Shown in pieces: positions 18,751 through 30,712 of a DNA stretch of 64,000 nt (position 1 is the first letter of the stretch; every line of letters begins with the position of its first letter). The stretch spans positions 10,622,920-10,686,919 of the forward strand of contig OX421509.1 in assembly GCA_949126835.1 (NCBI GenBank). The letters are read 5' to 3'. The translations under genes and the position numbers were made by a program. The stretch comes from Anisus vortex (lineage: Eukaryota; Mollusca; Gastropoda; Planorbidae). The notes beneath the pieces are model-generated. The model was not told the DNA's origin. It made no database searches and saw only the letters and a list, made by a program, of their open reading frames with translations.

Positions 18751-21700
18751 TCAAGGGGAGTTAAATAAATTTTGTTCACATATGTAGTAGTTAGGTTCAT
18801 CGCACGTGCCATCAATCAGCGTGTCCTTTGAATAACCATAAAGAATACAGTCTTCATTGTCATAATTATTCGGCTCTCCTGTAATAGATATTTAACAATT
18901 ATTTCAATACTGGCCTTTAGAAAAAAAAAATATATATTTTAGAAAAAAATGCAGTATGGTAATATTATAGATAATTTATAATAATTGGAACAATAGTTTC
19001 GCTCATACTGGGGCACCTGCTTAGAAAATGGAAACCAAAATGTGATGAATGCTTTTATATCCGTGACATGCCATCCTATCTCAAGAAACGAATCAAACTA
19101 TATGTGCTGACTCCTCCTTTCTAGAAGTGTCCCGTTTTTCGCTGATGACCGTTGGCCTTAGAGCCTTCCCATTATCCGGTACGAAGGTATGGAATCTACT
19201 TCCCATTTAACCCAGGCGAACCAACTTCATTGATACTTTCAAATAAAACTTAAAAACTTATTATTTCAATATTTACTTTAGATATTATTCTTTAGACTAA
19301 GTTTAGACCCTTACTGTCTTACTTATATGTTAGGTCGGTTATTGCTTCATTTATTTTATTTGTCCTAGGTTTGTAAAGTTTTAAATCATCACTTAGTTTT
19401 ATATTTCTCAATCTAGAGAGTATATCCTTGATTTGGTTGTATGTTAAATGCTCTCTCTGAGCTTACATTATGTCAGTTGGAAGCTCTATACTAATAGTAT
19501 TATATTTATTATACAGATTAAACATGTATAGTTAACTAAATAGGTATTTAATCAGATTACCGTGAATAACAATGTATTTATTTAATTTCAGAAATGTAAT
19601 GATTGTCATTAAAAAGACTTGCATGGCATATAGCGAGTTCATTGCGCTCTTGGTCTAAATACTATGTGGGTTTGATTTAAAAGTTACATAGCATTAATGC
19701 ACTGAACTCTGCGTAGTTGTACAAACGATTGACTAGAATATAAGAAAAATAATTGAATAGCTATACTCTAAAAGAGCTAAATGCAGACGTTCGCACAAGA
19801 AGCGATGGGGAAGGTACGGGGTTTGGAGCTAGGACGATAGTTGAGTGCGTTCGAATGGCATAGCGAAAGTCTCGTGAGATCGAATCCTGTTGAAGGTAAG
19901 GATTTGTTCTCGGGTTTTGGTGTGTGGCCTTTGGTCTACCCAGCTCTAATGGGTACCTGAGATTAGTTAGAGCAAAGTAAAGGCAGCTAAGCACTGTGCT
20001 CTACTGGACTCATTGATCAATTCTGTACAACGGAATTACTACCTCTACTACTTACTTACAAATAGTTGTGTTTGCAATGTCTCTCTGTCTACGAATATTG
20101 GTCTTCTTGTCTATCAAATACGCCCACATAAGCCTCCCATTCAAACGTATGTATATTATACATCACAATAACTTGTGCAATTAATACAAATAAAAAATAA
20201 AATATGTGTTTACCTGCGGCAAAAAACTGACGCTCTAAGGTAGCATCAAAAATGGTGTTGTCATCCTCCCACCTGAATTCGCCTTCCACTTTCATATCAT
20301 TCAATCCAATCCAAAATATTTTCCCGACGATGTTTTGTAGCAAACTAAATTTTTCTAGAGTCTTCGCTGTATAAAGGTAAGCGTCTTTGGCTAAAATGTA
20401 ATATTATATAGATACAGATTTGTAATGAAAATATTATTAGTTAGTTAATAATAACGCATAATAGGCTAACATTATTATAATTTTTCTTTTAAACTTAAAC
20501 GTAATCATAGAAATCTGCTTAAATCGTTATTGCTGAATATGCATTATTTAGGCTATATAAGGATTAAAAATGAATTGAATAATTTAGAAAAGGAATTGAA
20601 AAAAATCGCAATGTGGACTTTAAATATATATATATATATATATATATAAATTATGTAAATTCTATGTTCAACTAGCCATTCAGATGTATATTAAGTATAC
20701 AAAAATGCCAATAGCTTGAGTAGAGAGGGTTAAATAAGCATCATAAAAGATGTTAAAAAAACTATTATTGACTTATAATATTATCTAATAAATATGCATA
20801 CGACAAACCTCGGCAGTCATCTCTAGCAGTGATGTAGTCAACTTTGTTGGTAGACTCCCACACACATGCTGTAACCGAACCACTGGTTAGAAGTTTGAAT
20901 CCAGCTTTTGTATTACATGTAACATAATAGTCGTTACTTGTTGATGTACTTGTATTGGTTGATTTACAAGTTCCTGGAACGTTAAGAAAATGTACAAATT
21001 ATAAACTGCGTCTTTGGTCTATAGTTAAAACATGTGTACAATCTACTCAAATAATAATTCCACAACATACATATGCCAAAGTAATATATGACAAATGTTA
21101 ATACCCTAAGCATATAGAGCAGCTCAATAGCTTAATTCTGAGCGAGAGGCTCCTCTGGTGGATAGGCCCTGTCCTCATGCCCGGTAAGTATCCCAAGCGC
21201 CCTGCTGTATGGAGAGCCTACTATATGGAGAACTGGCGGATGGAACAAGAAAAAAAAGGCCGCCTCCGCCTGCGATTTAATGACGTTCGCGAAAGAGACA
21301 GATTTCTGGCGCACATTGATTATAAATCGTGGGAGGGCCTTCTCGAGGAACGCACTTCCTGGCGTTCAAAAGGTGCGCGAGGGCACGCAGGTCGCAGAAG
21401 CCACCCTCACTGAAAGTAGCAAAGACAAGGCGAGCCAGGAGAATGTTGGGGGGAGGGGGGGGTTGGCAGAGGAAATGGAGATTACGCCATCGTCCCCTGA
21501 GGACGGATGTAGTACAATATGTAATAAACAGTAAATAGATTAAAAGCGCGTGTAAAGTTGTGAGTTCGTCGTAAAAATCTACATTCGTTGAACCTAACTG
21601 TATCATTTGCTATGTTTAAGCTTTATTGCATTACATCATAAGATAATTATATTATTTTCTTTCATTTGTTATCATTTTTTAAACTAATACATTTAACGAT

Positions 21701-24700
21701 TACCCGATGTAAATTTTGTATAGACACTTCTGACCGTTTGACGTCGATGTGGCGAGGGCTATTACTATTTTAATCAATGGCTGTTGTTTATTGTGCATAT
21801 TCGGAACTTAATTGAAATGGAGTAAATTGATATTTATTTCGCGAAGCCTTTATCTGTACTAGAACTTAGTCGCTGCAAAAAAACAACAATACCAATAAAA
21901 TGTATACTTTTCCAAACATCATTCAAAATGAGACATTATGCAGCATTCTTCGATTGCACTCGCCAGGAAAAATTAAGAGGTTGTTATTTTACTTTCCTTA
22001 ATCTTATGTCAAGCACCTAACAGTGCTAGTGAATCTTGGTCTCATTCTTTCAGGATTAGACATGAAATTTAACTAGAAAATTCTGAAATGACATTCTGTT
22101 AAACAAATGTATCATCACCTTGAAGAAAAACAAGATATATATGACCTTTCAAGCTTGTCGAGTCGAAAGTAAATGAAAACGTAATTTTATTAAGTGATCA
22201 TGTTTACCGAAGTTTTTCTTCACAACAAGTTAAGCATTAATATAAAGGCTATAGTCTTAATAGATTTCTTTAACTGGGACAATAACTAACGGAGCCTAAA
22301 TTATGTTCTTAGACTGAGAGAGTCTAAATGTGACCGAAACATAAACTGATGCAGCTGCAATAAAATTATTGGATCTATATCGGAAATTCTAGGATCTATA
22401 TCGGACATTCTACGATCTATATCGGAAATTATACGATCTATATTAGAAATTTTAGGATCTATATCGGAAATTATACATTCTTTACCGGAAATTCTAGGTT
22501 CTATATCGGACATTCTACGATCTATATCGGAAATTCTACGATCTATATTAGAAATTTTAGGATCTATATCGGAAATTATACATTCTATATCGGAAAATCT
22601 AGGATCTATATTGGAAGTGTTGACGTCTTTTGAGACTTCCGTCAACTTACTTTTGCTGATGCTTGAAAAAAAAAATTGTTACTCACCCATGTCACAACGC
22701 TGTAGCTGTTTGTTGAATGAATAACAGATACAGTTTTGACTGAGACACGTGAGGGCACATTCCTGGAGACTGTTTGATTGGTCAGATGTTAGAGTATTGA
22801 GAATAACTTTGTTGGGTTCTTTAACTTTAAAGAAGACTGATGAATAAACTTCAGCTTGAGTTGTAACAGCTTAAAGCAAAGTGTATACACATTTAGACGT
22901 TAACTTTCAGCTGTAGCAAAGACAAGTATATAGGAATGCACAAAAGTAGATTAAGGTTAAATATATGAAAATATAATTACTGTGAGATTGTTTATTAATA
23001 TATATTTGTTTCATTATATATATATATATATATATATATACATTTATAAAGCGCTCTTTATAACAAAGTATTAGAATGTGCTCTACATTTATCATATTAT
23101 GTTATTAAAATAAATCGACAAATTATTTTTTTTAAATTTGTTTTTAGAATGTCTTTATGTCGGCTTGTTTAATTGTGTTCTGAAGTTCATTCCACCACAG
23201 GCAAATGTTTCTCTTTTTACGCTGGGTACATTAACCTATAAATGGATTTTGTTTGAACGCAGTCCTCTTTTGTTTCATGTATGTCTTTAACCTTTTTAGA
23301 TTCCGAGGCCGTTTAACGTAACGGGAAACATGTTTAATACATATATTTGAAACGGCCTCCAACAGAAATAGTTTTTTTTTAAACGTATAATCGTGGATGT
23401 GTTGATTTAATTAATCAAAGAAAAATATCCAACTATGTAAATACATAAAGCCGTACGCAACACATGGCCGTTGCCTTTTATTTACTATGTTGAACGCCAG
23501 GCTTATCGGGTTTTCCCTATTCACATTTATTATTATGTTTTTATTAACGCGGCAAAACATGCTTATGCATTTTCCTTATTACTTATGCTAGAACTAATGC
23601 ATATACGTACTCTTTCTTCCCAAGTGGCATTCGGGCATGAAATATCGTGCCTGAAAAAAACCCAGGAAAAACCGTAGCTAAACATCATTTTAAACATTAA
23701 TAAAGATACATGATTTAACTTGGGCCACGGATGAGCGTAGGACGCAATAATCTACTTCTTAGAAGGAGCGTCTGTAATATATAAGATAATATTAAAGAAT
23801 GTGGACAACGACGATTGCGTTGGTTGGAAAATCCAAGCAGGATAAAAGAGGGCAGGATCACTAGCATTATATACTTCAAATTAGCCAGTGGCAGAATACG
23901 AAAAAGCAGTTTGTGTATACGTTTTCTGCAAAAACACTTGTAACAGCAAATTCTAGGCACATTGCATGGATTTTGGTAATTAGCAACTACTAAGTTGTAG
24001 ACAAAGACACTGGCAAGAACCTCCTATAATTAATTAAATGACTAAATGTATTCTATAGTCATGGCTCGCTTAATTAGGCAGGTCCCAGATCTTAATTATT
24101 GCATATAAATACAAAACAATTAAAACATTTACACATACGTAAATGAAACAACAAACACATGATGTTTGATTAAGAGAACTATAAACTATTCTAATTTTAT
24201 TAATATTGATTTTAAGGATAGAGATAATAATACACTATATAATATCAAGCTGTTATATAGTAAACACAAAGGGAAACGTTATATCTATACTAAATTATTG
24301 TTTCAAGCATATGAAATGTAATAATATATTAAAGAATTGTATCAAAACACGACCGTTACAATATCATAGCCTATTTCACATAACTCTACTTGGTTGGTCC
24401 TCTACGGCATCACAGCGCCTTTCCACTGACGCACCACCGACACACTACTGACGCAACTGTGACACCAACTGTCGTCAGCCATCAGTCTGCACCGCCGGTC
24501 GTTAACCACGTCACTAATACGTACTAGACTATCATCTCGACACTGGCCACTGTCACATCAACTACCGTCAGCAACCGGTCTTTTGCCACCAGTAATCAGC
24601 CACTTTGCCACCAGTAGCTGGACACCACTCTCGGCCATGTTGCTACGGCCACCGGTCACGAGCAATGGGCCTGGGCACGGGCCGGGTACGGATCGGAATG

Positions 24701-25671
24701 GGCACGGGCCGTCACCTAAACAATAGTCAATACAAACCCTTAATGTTGTTCTAAACTATATACATATATTATCTATTGACTATTGGAAGGTATCGATGCT
24801 AAACTCAACTCACCCGTGTCAGAAAGCACTCATCTGCTGTCTGTGGACAGTTGACTTGGCCTCGGTGTGATCCAAACATCAGACTCACAAGCTCAAGCTC
24901 TGTGCCAATTCTCTAGCTTCCATACATTGTTTCCATACAGTGAAGCCGGCTGGCCTAGCGGTTAGCTCACCAGACTGTCAACCAAAAAACCACTTGACAC
25001 GTTGCGGGTTCGAGCCCCGCCACCTTCAGATCCCTGTCGCCCTACAGGAGTTTTGGGACTAGATGACGTTAATATTGAGTTGTTATCACATGCGCTTAAC
25101 CGGCAGCAGTGAAACCTCTCACAGATTAATAGTCTTCTAGAGCGCACTGAGCATGCTAATATAGCATGGATAGAAGCGCTATATAAATTACCATTACCAT
25201 TACCATACATTAAATAGTTTTGCATCGAACCTACCAAGTCCCGCTCCTGACAGTGTCTAGCTAGATTTTTTAGCATGCTGGATTATGTCTCTATTTGTCC
25301 TTGCAGAGTACCCCTCACGGTCGCACCAGTATCAACTAGCTATCAACTAGCTCTAGTCTGTCCCCACTACACACTAAACTGGTCTGCAAGCCTATAAGTC
25401 GTCCATGCCAAACATTCCTAAGTCGAACTATGTTTCTGCTATGGTGATGCCGTGAGACCAAGCCCAAAATAAAACACGTCCTTGACAGACACGGCTGGCT
25501 GAGTGTCATGCAAAAAAAACAACACCTACAACAGATGCGCATTACAGCCAAAGAAAAAGTTACGGTATATTGTATCTGTTTATAAAATATCTTAATATAC
25601 TCACCCAGGCAATGTAAAAAACTCCAAAAGAAGTAGTTTATAATTTTCTTGGTGTTGAACATTTCAGACAT
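18751..25671 (-). CDS. C-type lectin-like secreted protein with PAN/apple-like module (gene B)
   Basis: Exons on the minus strand: 25671-25605, 22869-22687, 20973-20809, 20390-20214 and 18878-18751, giving 239 residues. Exon-intron borders are GT-AG, phase 1, at the same positions as in genes A and C. Residues 1-22 are a leader with a hydrophobic core (INYFFWSFLHCL). Residues 23-83 are the PAN/apple-like module (QECALTC ... CICYSF ... RCDMG). The rest is the C-type lectin-like domain: ACVW, DDCR, FWIGLND, FRWEDD, GEPNN, EDC, GTC and YYICEQ, so all disulfide cysteines are present. The WND-type position reads IDG rather than ND, which may weaken calcium-dependent sugar binding while EPN is kept. 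No stop or frameshift was found. Intron 2 contains a 21-bp minisatellite next to the exon 2 donor, and intron 1 (2.7 kb) a full-length SINE. Confidence 0.85.
19045..19560 (+). mobile_element. Non-LTR retrotransposon 3' fragment, present in B but not C
   Basis: The plus strand gives DMPSYLKKRIKLYV and, after shifts, a VGLRAFPLSGTKVWNLLP block, like the SFxxxGPxLWNSLP tail of L2/CR1-type LINEs. Gene C intron 4 lacks it: sequence on both sides aligns directly to about 40825-40860. It therefore entered the B copy after duplication, or was lost from C. Confidence 0.55.
19785..20035 (+). repeat. tRNA-derived SINE (family 1) in gene B intron 4
   Basis: Contains gagatcgaatcctgttgaag (B-box region) and the family blocks gtgtgtggcctttggtctac, ccagctctaatgggtacctg, agcaaagtaaaggcagc. 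The homologous insertion is at 41070-41300 in gene C, so it predates the B/C duplication. Confidence 0.7.
21115..21490 (+). mobile_element. Non-LTR retrotransposon RT tail in gene B intron 2
   Basis: On the plus strand LSERLLWWIGPV, KGRLRLRFNDVRERD and HIDYKSWEGLLEERTSWRS match the LINE tail pattern (RLRWxGHV ... GRPxLRxKDVxKRD ... WExLAxDRxxWRS). A homologous, more broken copy is at 58150-58500 in gene C intron 2. The insertion is therefore older than the duplication. Confidence 0.7.
22372..22618. repeat. 21-bp minisatellite in gene B intron 2
   Basis: About 12 imperfect units of attctaggatctatatcgga plus one base. Gene C has about two or three units at 59180-59230 and gene A one diverged unit near 11140. 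Read on the minus strand it stays open as a heptad-like ISDIDPR repeat, but an immediate TAA after the exon 2 donor excludes read-through from the lectin. Confidence 0.85.
23015..23043. repeat. (TA)n microsatellite
   Basis: Alternating TA tract in gene B intron 1. A homologous tract lies at 59633-59652 in gene C. Confidence 0.9.
23590..23795 (-). repeat. Interspersed repeat (family 2), inverted
   Basis: The minus strand reads attacagacgctccttctaa near 23765 and ends with gaatgccacttgggaagaaa near 23620. Confidence 0.7.
24400..24720. other. CAC-rich and GC-rich stretch in gene B intron 1
   Basis: Unusual base composition for the window: degenerate CCAC/CCACCAG motifs from 24430 to 24640 and a GGGCACGGGCC-rich run at 24665-24712. 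No coding frame of note. Function unknown; it could be an old tandem array. Confidence 0.5.
24942..25206 (+). repeat. Full-length tRNA-derived SINE (family 2 of SINEs) with CCATTA tail
   Basis: The head is TGGCCTAGCGGTTAGC (A-box) and GCGGGTTCGAGCCCC (B-box). The tail is gaagcgctatataaattacc followed by CCATTA repeats. The tail block gcgctatataa is shared with the LINE 3' end at 53955-53990. Possible short target duplication CCATACA on both sides. It lies in gene B intron 1. Confidence 0.85.
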
Positions 25672-25725
25672 TCTTGTAATAGCAAACAAAGTTTATGGAG
25701 AGAAATGGAAGTCTTGAAATAATGT

Positions 25726-25732
25726 CTTTATA
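25726..25732 (-). promoter_or_regulatory. TATA-like box of lectin gene B
   Basis: TATAAAG on the minus strand, 55 bp before the ATG, within the TATAAAGAC ... GACTTCCATTTCTC block shared with gene A. Confidence 0.5.
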
Positions 25733-25969
25733 TTATTGTATTTCCTAGGTGAGTAACATATGAAAGTTCGTGCATCATTGGCGTCTTTTGTTGTTTATAT
25801 TAAATATGAGTTGAATTTCTATGACAGCGCGACGCTAGTAGAGTGATACTAATATTCTTATATGAATTTAAAAAAAAAATTGCTTGTCAAATAGTACGTT
25901 TTTTGTTGGTGTTTTTTTTTTCATTTAAGAAGTAAATATATCAATGTTAAAAGAATGTGTTAATGCGCG

Positions 25970-26310
25970 AGAAGTGTTGATTCTCCTTTGTCTATTGATT
26001 CAAGAAGAGGCTTCGATCTAGATGTCATTGTGTGATGTAATCAAGCATCGTGGTATACAAATATTTGACCTGTCCTTGAATGCATATAATTTGTATTATA
26101 TAAACACACAGCTATTATTTTAGATGCCAGACAACTATTATTTAAATACACATCTGCAGGCAGGAAATAAAACTAAAAACTAGTTTTAATGCACGTAGAC
26201 GTCTTCTCAGTTTGTATAGAAAACATTGAAACACATAGTTTTGTTTCAAGTGCTCAACTATACTTTAAAGAACTCAGTACTATTAAAGTACACCACATCT
26301 ATTTAAGTAC
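25970..26310 (-). other. Paralogous upstream flank of lectin gene B
   Basis: The block tctattgattcaagaagagg, then gatgtaatcaagcat, continuing to cacatagttttgtttcaag, aligns with gene A (14240-14600) and gene C (60440-60780). No coding frame is conserved. Confidence 0.6.
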
Positions 26311-26514
26311 ACATTATCTATTATAGAAGGAAAACATTGAAAGCTCTTATCCGCAGGCCCCACGAGAGGGGGGTACAGCCGGTACGCCGTACCGGGGCCC
26401 ATAAGAGTTTAGGGGGCCCATGAATATTACAATTTAAAATTAAATTGGCAATTACACAAGTAACTGACAAGAGTAACACCAATAGTTCAATCAGTAAACC
26501 TAGAGACACTAGAG

Positions 26515-27878
26515 CAGGGGTCGGCAAACTTTTCCTTATAGCGTGCCAAACTAGGATGTTTTAATCATTCAGCGTGCCAACAGCGTGAAAGTCAAACTGC
26601 TCAACTATCTTATTTTTATAATACAATTTATTTTGCGTTGTAGCAAGACCAAAAGAAAAGTAGTTTAATAGAGAAACTCATTAAAGCTTTTTATAAATTA
26701 TATAACAAATTAACCTGTTTGTTATTTATCATCTTAAAAAAAATCCATTCTTAGCTAATACACAATTTCATTACTAAACTTAGATCTGCACATTAATAGT
26801 TATCAACATTTGAATTTAGTTGTCAAGATATTATTCTAGTAATAGCTATAAAGTCTTTATAGTTTGATCTCAGCATAACTGAGATTTACGCTAACAAATT
26901 ATTTAAACCTAGACTGTTGGCGTATAATGTGCACTACAGTTAAGCGGAAGAGATACGTAGTAATCATACAAACTGGGTAGTTATTGTAATGTTTAAACAT
27001 GTACATATACATTCTTTAGTCATAAAATATTTATATAATCTTCAACTATCTTTTGTAATTTGAATGTAAAGAAACTGGTGAACGCCCTATGATCAGTTTG
27101 GTCCGACGGGTACTTTACTTATTAATGTAAAGAAAACGGGTTAATTATCTCCCTTCAATTCTATTCTCCAAATTTTATGTTAGGGATAACAAACGAGTTA
27201 ATTGTTTTAATATACTTAGTGTATACTTTAGTGTACTTCTGAAAATGCTCATCTATCTTAAATTGCCTTAAATTAGGGAAAGAGTTAAATGTTTTTTAAA
27301 TTGATTTCACGGAAAATATGTCCAGTTTCAATGTAAATCCATTCCAGTGGCCCAACACTTCAAGTGCTTTTCGACCCAGTCTTGTATGTTTCTAAATGAC
27401 ATGGCGACACGTTTCAGTAGGGCCTAAATGCAAGTTCAACTCACTGAAAGGTGTCGCCATGTCATTTAGAAACATCGGCTTTAACAGTCAGTTCGTCTAA
27501 TTCAATACCGGAATTTTTTTAATTAAGATACACCATAATTGCTTCCAATCAAGAAAGAAATGTATCCAAGACTTTACCTATACTCTGTATCACCTAGAAG
27601 AGACTCAAAAATCTATAAAATTGACTATATTAACAATAGATTCAATCACAGATCGCAAGTCCAATGATGACAGCTTTGCATACAAACATTCCGGAACTAA
27701 AACAGTCGACATCCAGTGTGATTCCCATGTAATTCGCCATGCAGCACCCACTAATTATGCTGACATACGTTGTTTTCACTTGCATTAAATTATGATATTC
27801 TTGGAGGTCTCTCGCGTGCCACTGAAAATGGTTCTGCGTGCCAAGTCTGGCACGCGTTCCTTAGGTTGCCAACCCCTA
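26515..27878 (+). mobile_element. Complete GCGTGCC-type hAT element (TSD CACTAGAG)
   Basis: Left end CAGGGGTCGGCAAACTTTT, right end GGTTGCCAACCCCTA. The flanks are an exact 8-bp duplication CACTAGAG (26507-26514 and 27879-27886). Near each end are paired gcgtgcca motifs. The 1,364-bp element has no transposase and is AT-rich inside. It contains a family-1 SINE tail at about 27065-27125 and a 32-bp hairpin at 27387-27474. It is the reference copy for fragments at 8540, 15754, 16085, 18405, 30285 and 62574. Confidence 0.85.
27387..27474. repeat. 32-bp near-perfect inverted repeat (hairpin) inside the hAT element
   Basis: Arms at 27387-27418 and 27443-27474 pair at 31 of 32 positions around a 24-base spacer. 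The arm contains gtttctaaatgacatggcga. The relative at 8540-9777 does not show it. Confidence 0.85.
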
Positions 27879-28044
27879 CACTAGAGGACAGAAAGACAAC
27901 GAGTAAAGTAGGCCTAGTAATAATACATAAGGAATTAAACTCTTATTTAGAAATACAACACAAAAACAATATGTTACAATGCTTAGATAAACATAAGGAC
28001 AAAAACATCTTCCTTATCCCTTATGCGAACTTATACGATAACAA

Positions 28045-28225
28045 ATGCACACAAGTACTTTTTCATCCCGAGTGGCATTCGGGCTTGGAATGGGTTGCCT
28101 GAAAAAGCCAGGAAAACCAGTAACTTATCATTTAAAACACTAATAGAAATGCAGAACTAGAGCCAAACCATGGACGTGCGTAGGACGCAATATTATTCTT
28201 TACAGAAGGAGCTTATGTAATGAAA
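28045..28225 (-). repeat. Interspersed repeat (family 2), inverted
   Basis: Right part gaccaaaccatggacgtgcg-like and cttctgtaaagaataatat, left part tttttcatcccgagtggcat; the order matches other copies read on the minus strand. Confidence 0.7.
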
Positions 28226-28229
28226 AAGA

Positions 28230-29455
28230 TAATAGGTACATTGATCAGACATAGTAAAGCCCCATGGACCCATCCATTTTATTATAACGATATATTAGCG
28301 GCAGATTTTGGGTGTATGCCATTTAACAAATCATATATACAATTTATCCCCTATTGACCACTAATGAAGCGTTTCTTATCATCACAGTGTTTTTTTAATG
28401 CTTCGATCGTGTGTAGAAATACTGAAGCGGGAAGAACAATTACAATAATTTAAAATAAGAACTATAATATGTACTTGATTAAAGTATTTTTGTACTAGAC
28501 CTGTTAGGCTGTGATTGAAATGATTGCACTCTAGCCTAATGGTATATGGTAACACTTATTAATATGACAGTTTCACAAAATTGTCCACATACCTTTTTAA
28601 AAAGATTCATGATTTTACATAAATCATCTAGATATGACTAGTGTTAGTAAAAAGAAAGTGATGGTGGAAAGGGGGGGGGGGGGCCCAGAAAAGATCTCGT
28701 ACCAGCTTTTTTTTTCTCTCGAGGGCCCTGCTTATCCGAACTTATCCGAACTAGCAACAGTACACTTATTAAAAGAGTTACGTCTCGCTGTCTAGGGAGG
28801 GCTGTTATCTAAATGACTTTATGATCCCTCGAAGAATCTTGAGCGTTCTTATAATGACACGCCTACCAACTTTCATCAAAACAATTCAGGAAGACGTCAT
28901 TGTTACAATAACTATTACGTTTAATTTAACATCATATATAATATCGAGCTCAACAAAAGTCAATAATGATAACACGATTAGGAAAAAAAACACAAGTATA
29001 GGTAAGTACAGCCTAACCAGTCTCTCAATACGCCCTACTCTCTAAACTCTAACTACACACCTCATGGCCAGACGGTCAATGGTCACCTAGGGTCACCAAA
29101 ATATATTTGACCACCATTTTACAAGGGGGAGGTAATCAAAACTAAACAAAAAGAAGGGAGTTAATAAATTGTAGCCTCCTACATCACCACAGCTATATTA
29201 ATAATCACACAGATCTAGATTTTTTAACTCAATTTAATCCCAGTGCTATTAAAGTTTAAAGCAAAAAAACAGCTATTATTGAAAACACAGAACCATTGTA
29301 GAAATTCTACAGCTTCAAAAGCATGCATTCCGCATCCTTATAGATTATGAATATTTTACCCTGCAACTTTAGTCTATTGACTCAAAGAGTCGAGTGTTAA
29401 TATTTACTTTATGTCAAAAAGCCAATAGAACTATCGTTTGATTATTCGCTAAAAA
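28230..29455. other. AT-rich intergenic stretch, no gene recognised
   Basis: Holds a poly-G run at about 28671-28682 followed by ggcccagaaaagatctcg, and short frames without family resemblance. Confidence 0.5.
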
Positions 29456-29457
29456 AC

Positions 29458-29640
29458 GTATCTTATATATTACATATGCTCTTTCTATAAAGAATATTAT
29501 AGCGTCGTATGCTCATCTGTGGTCCTAGTATAGTCTTGCATATTTTTTATTAATGTTTTAGATGATTTTAAATTACTAGTTTTCCGGGTTTGTTCAGGCA
29601 ACCCATTCTTGCCCGAAAGCCACTCAGGAAGAAAGAGTAG
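29458..29640 (+). repeat. Interspersed repeat (family 2)
   Basis: Starts tatcttatatattacatatgc and ends cgaaagccactcaggaagaa. Confidence 0.7.
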
Positions 29641-29889
29641 GCCTACTTATATGTTGTCTCTTTTGATAAAATCTAAAAATAAATCGTCATGGCGCTTAGA
29701 ATCAATTTTCTTTTTGACATCTTTAACTTACTCTCAATATTTTATCAATATATATTTAAGTTTGCTTCGATACCGCGTGTGTGCTTACAAAGGTTCAGAT
29801 GCAGAGATGGGCAACTATTCGAGAATGGTGTGCAAAAAGGCAGCGTGCCTAGATTCCTAAAAGTTAACATTCGTGACCGATCATTTTTT

Positions 29890-30145
29890 TGTCTTGTTGA
29901 ATTGAATTGTTGAATTTCCGGCCCATTAACATCGAAGGTTGTATAATGACTTTTTGATAACATTGTTGTCATCTTTCTCTTGTATTCATTTTATTGTTCT
30001 TATACCTTTAAATTATAATGTACAGTTGTATGTCTTTAATATAGTTTATTATTTGCTTTGGTTTAATTTTGCTGAAAAGTTCATGAAGAGTTATACAGTA
30101 AAAGAAATTACGTCGAATTTCATTAAATGTATTACACTCCAACAA
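29890..30145 (+). repeat. Dispersed repeat shared with gene C intron 1
   Basis: Aligns with 59785-60022: attgttgaatttccggccca, cattgttgtcat, tttaattttgctgaaaagtt, cagtaaaagaaattacgtcg and tccaacaaaatgt recur in order. No lectin exon follows it here, so it is treated as a repeat or a fragment of the duplicated unit. Confidence 0.5.
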
Positions 30146-30284
30146 AATGTGAGACACTGTTAAGTTGACATTGCAGAAAGCACACATTGGGGCCGTTTAT
30201 TTTTTTAAAGAGAAACAAATGTGTTAGTTTTTTATGTCCTGTATGTAGTCTGCACTTGAATTGTTTTGCTGTGTGTTTACCGCG

Positions 30285-30345
30285 TTTCACTGAAAACCGC
30301 TGTGCATTCCAGGTCTGGCACACGTGTCGTAGACTGCCATTCCCT
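30285..30345 (+). mobile_element. Right-end fragment of the GCGTGCC-type hAT element
   Basis: cactgaaaaccgctgtgcat, ccaggtctggcacacgtgtc and gactgccattccctg correspond to the right end of 26515-27878. Confidence 0.5.
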
Positions 30346-30489
30346 GATGTAGGACATGTGTGGTCCAACCATTATTTCGGCAACCGGGACAGGTTCTAAA
30401 AAGGATATGCTCCACCGGGACAGCAAAGTCAAAATTTTAGTTTACCATGCAAAATGCACATGTTATTTATTTTCTGGAGGCCAATATTG

Positions 30490-30712
30490 TGAGGCCGGCT
30501 GGCCTCGCGGTTAGTTCAGAGGAGTGTCAACCAAAAAACTACCCCCTAATTGCGGGCTCTTTCCCTGCCTCCGACCGATCACTGCCTCCGACCGATCCCT
30601 GCCTCCGACCGATCCCTGCCTCCGACCGATCCCTGCCTCCGACCAATCCCTGCCGCCCTTCATAAAAGAGCATGGATGGAAGCGCTATATAAAAAAAACG
30701 TATTATTAATAT
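30490..30712 (+). repeat. tRNA-derived SINE carrying a 17-bp minisatellite
   Basis: Head ggccggctggcctcgcggtt and end gatggaagcgctatataaaa match the full copy at 24942-25206. The middle has been replaced by about five tandem copies of ccgaccgatccctgcct (30577-30655), apparently an expansion of the SINE's own agatccctgtcgccc segment. Confidence 0.8.

Noticed and set aside
22301..22645. 114-residue protein of ISDID repeats on the minus strand
   Set aside because: The frame exists because the minisatellite period is 21 bp; it lies in an intron and has no start context or conservation in the paralogs.
29890..30145. Fourth lectin gene between B and C
   Set aside because: Similarity to gene C intron 1 stops before the place of exon 1 and no other lectin exon is found at 28-36 kb; treated as a dispersed repeat.
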